From Pseudomonas sp. 8O (GTDB taxonomy: Bacteria > Pseudomonadota > Gammaproteobacteria > Pseudomonadales > Pseudomonadaceae), in the NCBI RefSeq assembly GCF_902506495.1, contig NZ_LR733264.1, positions 558,001 to 622,000 on the forward strand: a stretch of DNA of 64,000 bases, read 5' to 3'. The notes under the pieces were generated by a model. That model was not told the origin of the DNA. It saw nothing but the letters and a program-made list of their open reading frames with translations, and did not search any database. The position numbers and the translations under genes were made by a program. This document shows, in pieces, positions 16,382 to 25,204 of the stretch. The stretch's first letter is position 1. Each line of letters starts with the position of its first letter.

Positions 16382-16858
16382 ATGGCAGTCGAGATCATCA
16401 TGCTGGGTATTGGCGCAACGCTGTTGATGGACCTGTGGACGTTGGCGCGCAAGCGCTGGTTCGGTGTGGCGGCGCTGGATTACGCCTGGGTCGGACGTTG
16501 GTTGGGGCACATGGGGCATGGACAGTTTCGCCACGCAGCGATTGGCAAGGCGCCCACACTGCGCGGTGAGCGTGCGCTGGGTTGGGGCGTTCATTACCTG
16601 ACCGGGTTGTTGTTCGCCGCGTTGTTCCTGGCCTGGGTTGGCGAAGCCTGGCTGCAGCGTCCCACGCTTGCGCCGGCTCTGGCCTTTGCTGCGCTCAGCG
16701 TGGCTGCGCCCCTGCTGCTGATGCAGCCGGCGTTCGGCATGGGCGTGGCCGCTTCACGCACGCCGCAGCCCTGGCGGGTGCGTGTGCGTGCGTTACTGAC
16801 CCATCTGGTATTCGGCCTGGGCCTTTACCTGATGGGGCTGTTGGCTCAGTGGCTGTAA
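16382..16858 (+). CDS. DUF2938 membrane protein
   Basis: 158 residues with about four hydrophobic helices. The conserved N-terminal ATLLMDLWTLARKRWFGV and the central YAWVGRWLGHM fit DUF2938. GGAGGTG at 16372-16378 sits before the ATG at 16382, so this start is preferred over the ATG at 16370. Function unknown. Its last 13 bp overlap convergently with the end of rlhA. Regulation by the divergent MerR protein is likely. Confidence 0.8.
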   Translation: MAVEIIMLGIGATLLMDLWTLARKRWFGVAALDYAWVGRWLGHMGHGQFRHAAIGKAPTLRGERALGWGVHYLTGLLFAALFLAWVGEAWLQRPTLAPALAFAALSVAAPLLLMQPAFGMGVAASRTPQPWRVRVRALLTHLVFGLGLYLMGLLAQWL

Positions 16859-18855
16859 CCCGGCTTCTGGCGAATGGTCTTGAGCAGGTCGTCCGGGCTG
16901 ATGTGGCCGACCACCTGAGTGGCGGCGCTGCCTGGGTGTGGCAGGTCGAGGATATGGCCCTTCATCTTGCCGATCACGTGCATCTCGCACGGCTTGCAGT
17001 CGAACTTCAGGGTCAGCACTTCATCCCCATGTACGAGCTGCATCGGCGCCACCTTGGTGCGTACGCCGGTCACGCCCTTGGCCTGTTTCGGGCACAGGTT
17101 GAAGGAGAAGCGCAGGCAATGCTTGGTGATCATCACCGGCACTTCGCCGGTTTCCTCGTGGGCCTCGTAGGCCGCGTCGATCAGCTGCACGCCATGGCGA
17201 TGGTAGAAGTCGCGCGCCTTCTGGTTGTAGACGTTGTAGAGGAACGACAGGTGCGACTCCGGGTACACCGGCGCCGGGTCGGTCTCGGCCTTGCGGCTGC
17301 CGCGTGGGTGAGCGGCGACCCGCGCTTCTGTCAGCGCCTCGATGGCATCGCGGCGCAACGCCTTGAGCTGCGAGTTGGGTACGAAGAACGCCTGCGGCGC
17401 ATCCAGCGTTACACCCTGGGCGTGGTAGATGGTGGTGCCGAGCTGGGTGAGCAGGTCGCGTAGGCCATCGAGCGCCTGCTCCGGTTTGTTGGCGACGCCG
17501 AACGGGCCGGGCAGGGCGACTTCGACGCTGATGCCTTCTTCGCTGGTGGCGGTGAGCGTGAGTGCAGCTTCGCGCAACTCGGCCTTCCAGTTCACGCCGA
17601 TACGGCGTTCGGCGCTGGTGCGTTGCAGCGCCTGCTGCCAGTTGTGGTCGAGGTTGCGGCTCAGCGGATGGTTCGGGCGCAAGCGGAACAGGCCCTCGGG
17701 CATCTCGTTGGGCTCGACGCGGTAACGGTAGCGCTTCTCGCCGTCGTCCTCGAACTCTGCCTTCAGTTCGGCGATATTGGCGCGGAACCCCACTACCTCG
17801 CGCTTGACCAGCACGTTGAGGCCGTCGCCGTTGGACAGCGGCTCGTGAGTGACGGCGATCAGGTCGCGCTTGCCCACTTTCTCGACAAAGCCCACAGACA
17901 GCCCGGTGAATGTGGGCGAGTCGAAGGCGCCGATGTCCACCTTGCGCTCAGTGACGAAGTAATCGGTGCTGCCGCGATGGAAGGTCTTGTCCGGGTCGGG
18001 CACGAAGAAGTGCGCGGTACGGCCGCTGGAGGCGCGGGCCAGGTCCGGGCGGTCTTCGAGGATGGCGTCGAGCTCGCGGCGGTAGTGGGCGGTGATGTTC
18101 TTCACGTAGGCCACGTCCTTGTAGCGGCCCTCGATCTTGAACGAGCGCACGCCGGCCTCGACCAGGGCGCGCAGGTTGGCGCTCTGGTTGTTGTCCTTCA
18201 TCGACAGCAGGTGTTTCTCGTAGGCGATCACGCCGCCTTTTTCATCCTTGAGGGTGTAGGGCAGGCGGCAGGCCTGCGAGCAGTCGCCACGGTTGGCGCT
18301 GCGCCCGGTTTGCGCATGGGAGATGTTGCACTGGCCGGAGAAGGCCACGCACAGCGCGCCGTGAATGAAGAACTCGATGGCCGCGTCGGTGGCGTTACTG
18401 ATGGCGCGGATTTCCTGCAGGTTCAGCTCGCGCGCCAGCACCAGCTGGGAGAAGCCGGCCTGGTCGAGAAATTTGGCCCGCTCCAGCGTGCGGATATCGG
18501 TCTGGGTGCTGGCATGCAGCTCGATGGGCGGAATATCCAGCTCCATCACCCCCATGTCCTGCACGATCAACGCATCCACGCCCGCGTCGTAGAGCTGGTG
18601 GATCAGCGCGCGCGCCGGCTCCAGCTCATCGTCATGCAGAATGGTGTTGATCGTGGTGAACACCCGCGCGTGATAGTGGCGGGCGAACTCCACCAGCCTG
18701 GCGATATCGCTCACTTCGTTGCAGGCATTGTGCCGCGCGCCGAAGCTCGGGCCGCCGATATAGATGGCGTCGGCGCCATGCAGAATGGCTTCGCGGGCGA
18801 TCTCGACATCACGCGCAGGGCTGAGCAGTTCCAGGTGGTTCTTGGGCAAGGACAT
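16846..18855 (-). CDS. rlhA: 23S rRNA 5-hydroxycytidine C2501 synthase (U32 family, RlhA)
   Basis: 669 residues. The N-terminal U32 peptidase-like domain holds ELLSPARDVEIAREAILHGA, IGGPSFGARHNA and IELHASTQTDI. The four conserved cysteines for the Fe-S cluster are in the SGQCNISHAQTGRSANRGDC-SQAC segment and later FNLCPKQAKG / FDCKPCEMH. These match E. coli RlhA (YdcP) throughout, with a slightly longer N-terminus. RlhA hydroxylates C2501 of 23S rRNA using prephenate-linked chemistry. The start at 18855 (MSLPKNHLELLSPARD) is preferred over a longer frame, whose extra 34 residues are unlike the family. Confidence 0.92.
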   Translation of the reverse strand: MSLPKNHLELLSPARDVEIAREAILHGADAIYIGGPSFGARHNACNEVSDIARLVEFARHYHARVFTTINTILHDDELEPARALIHQLYDAGVDALIVQDMGVMELDIPPIELHASTQTDIRTLERAKFLDQAGFSQLVLARELNLQEIRAISNATDAAIEFFIHGALCVAFSGQCNISHAQTGRSANRGDCSQACRLPYTLKDEKGGVIAYEKHLLSMKDNNQSANLRALVEAGVRSFKIEGRYKDVAYVKNITAHYRRELDAILEDRPDLARASSGRTAHFFVPDPDKTFHRGSTDYFVTERKVDIGAFDSPTFTGLSVGFVEKVGKRDLIAVTHEPLSNGDGLNVLVKREVVGFRANIAELKAEFEDDGEKRYRYRVEPNEMPEGLFRLRPNHPLSRNLDHNWQQALQRTSAERRIGVNWKAELREAALTLTATSEEGISVEVALPGPFGVANKPEQALDGLRDLLTQLGTTIYHAQGVTLDAPQAFFVPNSQLKALRRDAIEALTEARVAAHPRGSRKAETDPAPVYPESHLSFLYNVYNQKARDFYHRHGVQLIDAAYEAHEETGEVPVMITKHCLRFSFNLCPKQAKGVTGVRTKVAPMQLVHGDEVLTLKFDCKPCEMHVIGKMKGHILDLPHPGSAATQVVGHISPDDLLKTIRQKPGYSH

Positions 18856-19001
18856 GGTGTTTTCTTTTATCAGGCTGGCACACGGGCAAGGCGGGCATTG
18901 TACCGGGCTGTTGGCCTGTGGGCACTCGTCAGATGCCGGACGGCTGGCAATACGCACCGATGGCGGTACAGTAGCGGCCTTTTTCAGGCGGAGGCGTGGC
19001 G

Positions 19002-19646
19002 ATGGACAACAGAGGGTTGGAGAAGCTCGATCAGTGGCTGCTCAAGTATGGCAACGATGACTCGATCCTGTCCGCCAGCGAGCTGGACGGTTATTTCGCC
19101 GCGATCGTCTCTGGGCCGCGTCAGGTCGCGCCTGCCGTCTGGTATTCGGCGATCTGGGCCGACCAGCCGCCGCAATGGCCGAGCGACAAGGATGGCGAAC
19201 GCTTCATGAAGCTGGCCGTCGAGTTGATGAGCGAGGCGGCCTACATGCTCAGCGAGGAGCCGGATGACTACGAGGCAATCTTCCTCGCCGACGATAACGG
19301 CAAGGGCGAGAAGCTGATCGTTTCCGAGTGGTGCGCAGGCTACTTGCGCGGCGCTGTGGTTGCCGGTTGGCTGGAGGAGGCACTACCCGACTCGGTGCAG
19401 GCCGCGCTGGCGCTGATCACCCTGCATGGCGATGAAAGTGGCAGCGAGACGCTCAAGGCCATGTCCGACGCCGAATACGAGGCCAGCACGGCGATGCTCG
19501 AACCGGCCGCTGTCGAGCTTTACGAGTACTGGCAGCAGAACTTGCAGCCGGTGCTACCGGTGCGCCGTGATGACGCCAAGGTCGGGCGCAACGATCCGTG
19601 CAGCTGCGGCAGCGGCAAGAAATACAAGCAGTGCTGCATGCGCTGA
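19002..19646 (+). CDS. UPF0149/YecA-family protein with C-terminal SEC-C motif
   Basis: 214 residues. The N-terminal UPF0149 helical domain ([20 protein letters not shown]) is followed by a C-terminal SEC-C zinc-binding motif ([18 protein letters not shown]), the same motif that closes SecA and binds zinc. GGAG at 18990 places the start at the ATG 19002 rather than the GTG at 18996. Function unknown. SEC-C motifs often tether proteins to ribosomes or SecB. Confidence 0.88.
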   Translation: MDNRGLEKLDQWLLKYGNDDSILSASELDGYFAAIVSGPRQVAPAVWYSAIWADQPPQWPSDKDGERFMKLAVELMSEAAYMLSEEPDDYEAIFLADDNGKGEKLIVSEWCAGYLRGAVVAGWLEEALPDSVQAALALITLHGDESGSETLKAMSDAEYEASTAMLEPAAVELYEYWQQNLQPVLPVRRDDAKVGRNDPCSCGSGKKYKQCCMR

Positions 19647-19697
19647 CCGGTTGTCGTCAACCTGCCTGGCGAGCGAGCCCCGATGTCGTGCTCAGCT

Positions 19698-20150
19698 TCA
19701 GTGCGGGTCCTCGGTCATGGGCAGCAGTTCGGACCGCGCGCCGAAAACCTGCATCACGTCACTCACCGACATCCACCAGTCGTCATGCCACTTGAGTACG
19801 CGCATGCGTTTGTCTGCGGTGTTCAGCTGTCGATAGCTGGGCGGGCTGGAGCTTCTTAACAGGTTCGGCAGCAAGACCTGGCAGAACCAGCTGCGCAGAC
19901 GCTCGGCGCGTGAGCTGGTGCTGCTCAGGCTCAGGCGTAGCAGGTTTTCCAGGTCGATCATGGCTTGAGGCGCTTGCTCGTTGCCGAAGAGGATGCCCTC
20001 CGGCCGGCAATGCAGCAGCAGGGCGGTTTCTTCATCCGCCAACTCCAGGGCCTGGCAAACGGCCTGTGCGGCGAACCAGAAGCGGCCGTCGGCGGCGCGC
20101 CGTACGGTGAAGCGGATATCTTCGAAGATGAGGTGGATCGAACTGGTCAT
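19698..20150 (-). CDS. BRO-N domain protein (phage antirepressor-like)
   Basis: 150 residues. The N-terminal part (IRFTVRRAADGRFWFAAQAV, LELADEETALL) fits the BRO-N fold used by phage antirepressors and virus BRO proteins to bind DNA. A second half-repeat follows near the C-terminus (RVLKWHDDWWMSVSDVMQVF). It is divergent from a small HTH regulator across 118 bp, a pair that looks like a domesticated phage antirepressor and repressor, but no other phage gene is nearby. A second BRO-N protein is encoded at 38963-39424. Confidence 0.7.
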   Translation of the reverse strand: MTSSIHLIFEDIRFTVRRAADGRFWFAAQAVCQALELADEETALLLHCRPEGILFGNEQAPQAMIDLENLLRLSLSSTSSRAERLRSWFCQVLLPNLLRSSSPPSYRQLNTADKRMRVLKWHDDWWMSVSDVMQVFGARSELLPMTEDPH

Positions 20151-20203
20151 GGCGCCCTCCCTGGTGCATGAAACAACGGCTTGTCGAATGCAATGAAACC
20201 ATG

Positions 20204-20220
20204 AATTTCATTTAATATAC
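20204..20220. promoter_or_regulatory. Dyad TGAAA-N7-TTTCA between BRO-N and HTH genes
   Basis: Short inverted repeat in the AT-rich divergent promoter region (also holding TTTAATATAC). A possible operator for the HTH protein encoded next. Sequence-only suggestion. Confidence 0.3.
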
Positions 20221-20268
20221 AACTGACTGTTCAATCAAGCATGGAAGCGGAACTTAACGTCCGCGTCC

Positions 20269-20682
20269 ATGACCGAGAAAACCGAATTCGCCCAGCGCCT
20301 GCGTGGCGCCATGATTGCGGCTGGATATCCAGATCGCCCTGCTGTGCTCGAGCGCGAGTTCAATTCGCGTTACTGGGGCCGTTCCGTAACCTTCCAGGCA
20401 GTTTCCCGCTGGCTGCGTGGCGAGGCGATACCGTCGCAGGACAAATTGCAGGTCCTTGCCGAGTGGCTGCGTATCGAACCGCAGGTACTGCGCTTTGGCG
20501 AACAGGCCGGCGCTGCCGTGCGCGAGCAGCGTGGCCGTTGGGAAGATCCCAAGTTCTATCAGGAACGTGAGGTCATCGAGGCCTTTCTCGCTCTGCCAGC
20601 AGCACAGCGCAAGGTGGCACGCGAAGTGGTGATGGCCCTGGCTGTTGCAGCCAAGGCTGACTCCGGCAAGAAGCCTGGCTGA
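20269..20682 (+). CDS. Small HTH transcriptional regulator (phage-repressor-like)
   Basis: 137 residues. The N-terminal half (FAQRLRGAMIAAGYPDRPAV through VTFQAVSRWLRGEAIPSQDK) is a lambda-repressor type helix-turn-helix, with the recognition helix followed by the usual W-x-x-G. The C-terminal region (REVIEAFLALPAAQRKVARE) is a short helical dimerisation part with no LexA-like peptidase, so it cannot self-cleave. It probably controls itself and the divergent BRO-N gene. Confidence 0.75.
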   Translation: MTEKTEFAQRLRGAMIAAGYPDRPAVLEREFNSRYWGRSVTFQAVSRWLRGEAIPSQDKLQVLAEWLRIEPQVLRFGEQAGAAVREQRGRWEDPKFYQEREVIEAFLALPAAQRKVAREVVMALAVAAKADSGKKPG

Positions 20683-20775
20683 GGCCCTGCCTGAAGTCAG
20701 TCGTGGTCGTGGTTGTCAGTTACCTGCCGGCAATGCGTACCTCGCCTGACGCCGGCGAGTGAGCAGACGCCATGT

Positions 20776-21597
20776 TCACCCCAGCAGTTCGGCAAACGCC
20801 CTGTCCGCTTCCAGCACCGCCGGCAAGGCTTCGAACAGCATGGTCAGGTCGACTTCCTCGAATAACGGGCCTTCCAGATTCTGCTTCGCTTGTTCGCTGA
20901 CGCCGTCCAGCTCGATGGTTTGCGCGACGATCACCGACTGTGCGACCAGGCGCGCGTAGCGGCCGTCACCGGGCGCCTGAGTCGGCCGTGCCTGATAGGC
21001 AATGGCGTGCTGGATAAGCGCAGGCAGCTGCCAGCGGCGCGCCAGTTCAGCGCCCACTTCCGGGTAGCCGAAGCCCAATTGCAGGGTTTCCTCGGCGGCG
21101 TGGGCTGCGGCTTCGCGTTTGGGGTGACGGTTCATGCGCCTGGCGAAATCCGGCGCGCCGGTCTGGATCAGCAGTTCGCCAATGTTGTGCATCATGCCGC
21201 AGGTGAAGGCCGCGTCGGTGTCCAGCTTCAGCTGCTTGGCCAGGCTGCGGGCGATACTGGCGACGCGAAAGCTGCGAATCCAGAAACCCTTGAGGTCGAA
21301 GCCGGTATCGACCTGAAACGCACCCGTCATCGCCGAGGCCAGCACCAGCGTGCGCAGGGTGTTGAAGCCCAGGCGCATGGCGGCGTCCTCGACGCTCACG
21401 GCTTCACGAGCTCCACGAAAACGCGGCGAATTGGCCAGGCGCAGGACCTTGGCGGCGATGACCGGGTCACGCTCGATGTTGCGCGCCACGCTTTCCAGGC
21501 TGGAGGAAGGGTTGTCGAACTGTTGGATCAGATCCTGCGCAACCTTGGGAATACTGGGCAGGGTGTGCAGTTGGGCGAACAGACTCTCTATGTCCAT
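20776..21597 (-). CDS. HDOD-domain signalling protein
   Basis: 273 residues, nearly all one HDOD domain (LPSIPKVAQDLIQQFDNPSSS, IERDPVIAAKVLRLANS, MRLGFNTLRTLVLAS, LAKQLKLDTDAAFTCGMMHNIG). HDOD proteins resemble HD phosphohydrolases but usually lack a complete metal site. The HD pair is not obvious here. They act as signalling or motility/c-di-GMP adaptors. The start at 21597 (MDIESLFAQLHTLPSIPK) has CGGAGT upstream. The longer frame is rejected. Confidence 0.88.
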   Translation of the reverse strand: MDIESLFAQLHTLPSIPKVAQDLIQQFDNPSSSLESVARNIERDPVIAAKVLRLANSPRFRGAREAVSVEDAAMRLGFNTLRTLVLASAMTGAFQVDTGFDLKGFWIRSFRVASIARSLAKQLKLDTDAAFTCGMMHNIGELLIQTGAPDFARRMNRHPKREAAAHAAEETLQLGFGYPEVGAELARRWQLPALIQHAIAYQARPTQAPGDGRYARLVAQSVIVAQTIELDGVSEQAKQNLEGPLFEEVDLTMLFEALPAVLEADRAFAELLG

Positions 21598-21732
21598 GGC
21601 AACTCCGATACGTACGAACGCTGCAGTGATGGCTGATGAAAAGTGCTCCTTGAGCATAGCTGTGCCTATCGCTGCAGCCAGTCCCATAACCGCTATCTAG
21701 AGCCTTTTTCATGGGTGTTACCCGATTGAAAC

Positions 21733-21751
21733 ACCAGCCCCGAGGGGCTGG
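21733..21751 (-). terminator. Hairpin terminator of the ecotin gene
   Basis: CCAGCCCC-GA-GGGGCTGG followed on the minus strand by GTGTTTC. Position is just past the eco stop. Confidence 0.6.
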
Positions 21752-21766
21752 CATGTCGGGGAGGGC

Positions 21767-22243
21767 TTACTGACGCGGTGCGGTGCTGGTTTCGGCCGCT
21801 GCAGACCACACGCGGTAGCGCACTTCGACATCCTTCGGCGCGTAGATCACCAGTGGTAGCTTGCTGTTGTAGCGCACCAGTTGCGGCTCACCGCCAACGC
21901 GTACGAATGCCTGCTTGCGGCTGCCGTCAGGGCAGGCCATCAGGGTGCTCATGGCAGGGCCGACCTGGCCCAGTTCGTAGTAGGTGTAGCCCCAGCCTTC
22001 CACGGTTTTTTCCTGCCACTGGCCGCCCAGGCGTTGCGGGTTGCAATCCACTTCCAGGGTCTTGCCGGCGATGATCTCTACCTTGTGTTCGGCTTCGTTG
22101 GCTTGCGCCGGTAGTTCGATCACATGGCGGTTATAGCCGTCGGCAGCGGCGGGGTAGGGCTTGAGCGCTTCCGGGGTTGCCGCGCAGGCAACCAGCGGCA
22201 GCGCGCAAGCGAGGGAGAGCAGTGGCAGTTTGAGTCGGTTCAT
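21767..22243 (-). CDS. eco: Ecotin, serine protease inhibitor
   Basis: 158 residues matching ecotin from Tyr-Pro near residue 30 to the end: [46 protein letters not shown] and EVRYRVWSA. The reactive loop keeps Met as P1 (Met102 in STLMACPDG), flanked by the Cys67-Cys104 disulfide pair. Ecotin forms dimers that inhibit trypsin-fold proteases such as elastase. Oddly, the signal peptide ends [12 protein letters not shown], which fits a lipobox (LVAC, Cys20), so this ecotin may be lipidated rather than freely periplasmic. The start at 22243 is chosen because it opens the signal peptide. Confidence 0.93.
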   Translation of the reverse strand: MNRLKLPLLSLACALPLVACAATPEALKPYPAAADGYNRHVIELPAQANEAEHKVEIIAGKTLEVDCNPQRLGGQWQEKTVEGWGYTYYELGQVGPAMSTLMACPDGSRKQAFVRVGGEPQLVRYNSKLPLVIYAPKDVEVRYRVWSAAAETSTAPRQ

Positions 22244-22357
22244 GATGATTCCTTGCTGAAAGGCCTTCTGGCCTGTCCGTGGTTGGGAAATCGCCTGATC
22301 GGCGGAGCAGCACTGACCTTCGTGAATAGGCCAATTTCCCGTGCTTTTCAAGAAGTT

Positions 22358-23323
22358 TCAGGGCGCCTCGGCTGAGGGTTTCAGCTCGGCGGGCAAGGCT
22401 TGCTGAAGGTAATCCATGAACAGGCGCACCTTGGGCGTCAGCTCGTAGCGGTCGCGTACGCACAGGTAATAGTCCAGCGCAGCGCTGGTAGCCCGGCTGT
22501 CCGTTGGCGTGGCCGAGGAGAACAGTTCGACCAGTTCACCTCGAGCCAGATAGGGGGCGGCGACAAAGGACGCCAGTCGGGTGATGCCGCCGCCTGCCAC
22601 GGCGCACTGCGCCAGGACATCGATATCGTTGCTGCTCATACCCACTTTGACCTGGGCATCGAAATGCACGCCCTCGCGGACGAAGCCCCAGCGCAACAGG
22701 CGTCCGTCGGTGGCGAAGCGAAACAGCAGGCAGTCGTGGTCGCGCAACTGTTCGGGTTCGCTGGGGTGTCCGGCGCGTTGCAGATAGGCCGGTGCGGCGC
22801 AGAAGCGTGTCTGCGCGGTGGCAATGCGCCTGGCCACCAGGCCCTCCTGCAACTGCTGTGCGATGTGGATGCTGATATCCACGCCTTCCTGGACGTGATC
22901 GACAGTGGCGTCGGTGGTCAGCAATTCGCAGCGGATAAGCGGATGTTGCGCCATGAAACCGGGGAGCAGCGGAGCCAGTACGTGACGACCGAACGCTGCG
23001 CTGGCAGCAATGCGTAACTGCCCGCGTGGCTCGTCCTGCAGGTCGGCGATGGCTGCGCGAGCGAGTTCCAGCTCCTGAAGCACAGCTTGCACGCGCTCGA
23101 AATACAACGAGCCAGCGTCGGTGAGTGCCAGCCTTCGGGTGGTACGGGTGAGCAGGCGCAGGCCGAGGCCCTGTTCCAGACGAGCGATATTCTGGCTCGC
23201 TGCGGCTGCGCTGATACCCAGCAGACGTGCGCCGGCGGCGATGCTGCCGCTCTCCACGGCCTTCACGAAACTTTCCAGGCCGCGCAGGGTATCTGTGCCT
23301 TTGCTTTCCAATGTGTCATTCAT
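22358..23323 (-). CDS. LysR-family regulator
   Basis: 321 residues. The N-terminal winged HTH (FVKAVESGSIAAGARLLGIS, AAASQNIARLEQGLGLRLLTRTTRRLAL) is followed by a LysR substrate-binding domain. An in-frame TTG start lies 8 codons upstream. ATG at 23323 is used here but ribosome sites are weak for both. It diverges from the DUF2798 gene 104 bp away, its probable target. The effector is unknown. Confidence 0.87.
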   Translation of the reverse strand: MNDTLESKGTDTLRGLESFVKAVESGSIAAGARLLGISAAAASQNIARLEQGLGLRLLTRTTRRLALTDAGSLYFERVQAVLQELELARAAIADLQDEPRGQLRIAASAAFGRHVLAPLLPGFMAQHPLIRCELLTTDATVDHVQEGVDISIHIAQQLQEGLVARRIATAQTRFCAAPAYLQRAGHPSEPEQLRDHDCLLFRFATDGRLLRWGFVREGVHFDAQVKVGMSSNDIDVLAQCAVAGGGITRLASFVAAPYLARGELVELFSSATPTDSRATSAALDYYLCVRDRYELTPKVRLFMDYLQQALPAELKPSAEAP

Positions 23324-23426
23324 TCGTAAGTTGATCTTGATACTCAACTTACCTTTCGCCCTCTACCGCCGCAATCATCTTCATCGCTAGAGTGCCCGAC
23401 ACTTTCATCGAACAGGGAACCTGAGC

Positions 23427-23696
23427 ATGTCCGATCTCGACCTCGCTGCAACCACCAGGCGCAACTGGAAACTGCCAGCCCGCGCCATGCCCGTGGCCTT
23501 CGCCTTCTTCATGTCGGGCATCATGGCCATGCTCATGTCGCTGGTCATTACTGCTGCAAACCGGGGCATCGGCGAGGGTTATCTGCAGGCGGTATTGGGC
23601 GCCTACAGCCTGGCGATGCCGGTGGCGTTTGTCTGTGTGATGCTGGTGCGGCCGATCGTGATCAAGCTGGTGAGCCTCACGGTACGGGCGTCCTGA
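23427..23696 (+). CDS. DUF2798 membrane protein
   Basis: 89 residues with two transmembrane helices (VAFAFFMSGIMAMLMSLVIT and a second helix ending AFVCVMLVRPIV). Each is preceded by a similar Ala-Met-Pro-Val-Ala-Phe turn, the internal repeat typical of DUF2798. Function unknown. It is very likely regulated by the divergent LysR protein. Confidence 0.8.
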   Translation: MSDLDLAATTRRNWKLPARAMPVAFAFFMSGIMAMLMSLVITAANRGIGEGYLQAVLGAYSLAMPVAFVCVMLVRPIVIKLVSLTVRAS

Positions 23697-23806
23697 GTAG
23701 TGCTACGCCGCCATCCAGGGGGAGGGCTTCAGGATTGGCGCGGGCGACAAGGCAAGGGCAATCGGTGGGCGCCTTGCTGGGCGCACACGGATACGAGGTG
23801 CTGTGA

Positions 23807-24154
23807 TCAGGCGAATACGAAGTACTTGCGCACTGTTTCCACTACTTCCCAGGTGCCTTTCATGCCGGGCTCCACGACGAAGATGTCGCCGGCCTTGAGG
23901 TGGATGGGGTCCATGCCGTCCGGGGTGATGATGCAGTAGCCTTCCTGGAAGTGGCAGTACTCCCACTTCACGTACTCCACGCGCCATTTGCCGGGCGTGC
24001 AGATCCAGGTACCCATGATCTTGCTGCCGTCTTCGGAGGTGTAGGCATTGAGGTTGACGGTGTGCGGGTCACCTTCGATGCGCTCCCACTTGCAGGCATC
24101 GACGACGGGCATCGGCTGGGTATCGCGCAGAACGGTGATCGGTTTGTTGGCCAT
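23807..24154 (-). CDS. Cupin-domain protein (DUF861-like)
   Basis: 115 residues forming one small beta-barrel cupin: MGTWICTPGKWRVEYVKWEYCHFQEG then DPIHLKAGDIFVVEPGMKG. The usual metal-binding His/Glu set is reduced to one His and two Glu, as in the EutQ/DUF861 branch, so a metal enzyme role is uncertain. The start at 24154 has a weak ribosome site (GAGCGCC). Confidence 0.8.
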   Translation of the reverse strand: MANKPITVLRDTQPMPVVDACKWERIEGDPHTVNLNAYTSEDGSKIMGTWICTPGKWRVEYVKWEYCHFQEGYCIITPDGMDPIHLKAGDIFVVEPGMKGTWEVVETVRKYFVFA

Positions 24155-24273
24155 GGGGCGCTCCGGTGAGAGATCAAAGGGGCGTTCACCATAGAGCGGG
24201 GGCGGGGCGGTCGATTGCCTGGGGTCGACACGGGGCTGCTCATTCGCGCAGTGCGCGGGGCTTTCTATCGCTG

Positions 24274-24307
24274 AAAAAAACAAGGCCGGCTTATCAGGCC
24301 GGCCTTG
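24274..24307 (-). terminator. Rho-independent terminator of the repeat-protein gene
   Basis: CAAGGCCGGC-TTATCA-GGCCGGCCTTG stem with seven T residues after it on the minus strand. It lies about 60 nt past the stop of the repeat-protein gene. Confidence 0.85.
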
Positions 24308-24365
24308 TGGGGCTGCGTTTGGCATCGAGTCATACGACGTTCTCGATCAGGTCATCAGGAAGGTA

Positions 24366-25001
24366 TCAGGCGGTGCGGCTTTTGATCAGACGATCCGAGC
24401 CACCTTCGGCGACGCGGTTTTCGATCAGACGGTCCGAGCCACCTTCGGCAACGCGGTTCTCGATCAGACGATCCGAGCCACCTTCGGCGACGCGGTTTTC
24501 GATCAGACGGTCCGAGCCACCTTCGGCAACGCGGTTCTCGATCAGACGGTCCGAGCCACCTTCGGCAACGCGGTTCTCGATCAGACGGTCCGAGCCACCT
24601 TCAGCAACGCGGTTCTCGATCAGGCGGTCGGAGCCACCTTCGGCAACGCGGTTCTCGATCAGACGGTCGGAGCCACCTTCGGCAACGCGGTTCTCGATCA
24701 GGCGATCCGAGCCACCTTCGGCAACGCGGTTCTCGATCAGGCGGTCCGAGCCACCTTCAGCAACGCGGTTCTCGATCAGACGATCCGAGCCACCTTCAGC
24801 AACGCGGTTCTCGATCAGGCGATCCGAGCCACCTTCGGCAACGCGGTTCTCGATCAGACGGTCCGAGCCACCTTCGGCGACGCGGCTTTCGATCAGGCGA
24901 TCAGAGCCGCCTTCGGCGACTACAGGTTGGGCGGAAGAAGCGGCGAATACGTTGGCTGCCAGTACGGAGAGGGCGAAGCCGAGGATCAGTTGGCGTTTCA
25001 T
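24366..25001 (-). CDS. Exported protein made of 14 tandem 13-residue repeats
   Basis: 211 residues: a Sec signal peptide (MKRQLILGFALSVLAANVFA-ASSAQP) and then 14 perfect or near-perfect copies of VAEGGSDRLIENR and the last dipeptide TA. The DNA repeat is 39 bp (24375-24920). Differences between units are almost all synonymous, such as the AGACGG, AGACGA and AGGCGA variants of the same two Arg/Ser codons, so the peptide is under selection rather than freshly expanded. Proteins with one or a few VAEGGSDRLI units are common in Pseudomonas, but I recall no proven function. The repeat is highly charged and probably disordered or coiled. Confidence 0.75.
   Translation of the reverse strand: MKRQLILGFALSVLAANVFAASSAQPVVAEGGSDRLIESRVAEGGSDRLIENRVAEGGSDRLIENRVAEGGSDRLIENRVAEGGSDRLIENRVAEGGSDRLIENRVAEGGSDRLIENRVAEGGSDRLIENRVAEGGSDRLIENRVAEGGSDRLIENRVAEGGSDRLIENRVAEGGSDRLIENRVAEGGSDRLIENRVAEGGSDRLIKSRTA
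24375..24920 (-). repeat. 14 x 39-bp in-frame tandem repeat
   Basis: Exact length 546 bp, period 39 bp, each unit encoding VAEGGSDRLI-E/N/K-S/N-R. The unit count may vary between strains. Confidence 0.95.
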
Positions 25002-25204
25002 GGTGTGGTGCTCCAGCGGTGTTGTGGTTGGGTATGGAGCAGATGTTACGCACTGGATTTTTTCAGAGAACTTCATTGGCATGATGGTGAACATCGATGC
25101 GACTGATGCTTGCTGTAAGGACCGAGATAGAAGGGTCCAAGCGCATTTTGGGGCGCTGTTCGGCCCCTAGGCAGGCCACGGCCGTATCGGCCGTGGCACA
25201 TGGG

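Noticed and set aside
24166..25170. A long plus-strand frame of 334 codons with an IRRSEPPSATRFS repeat
   Set aside because: It is the antisense of the tandem repeat, which is open in all frames only because 39 is a multiple of 3. The minus frame has a signal peptide, ribosome site and terminator.
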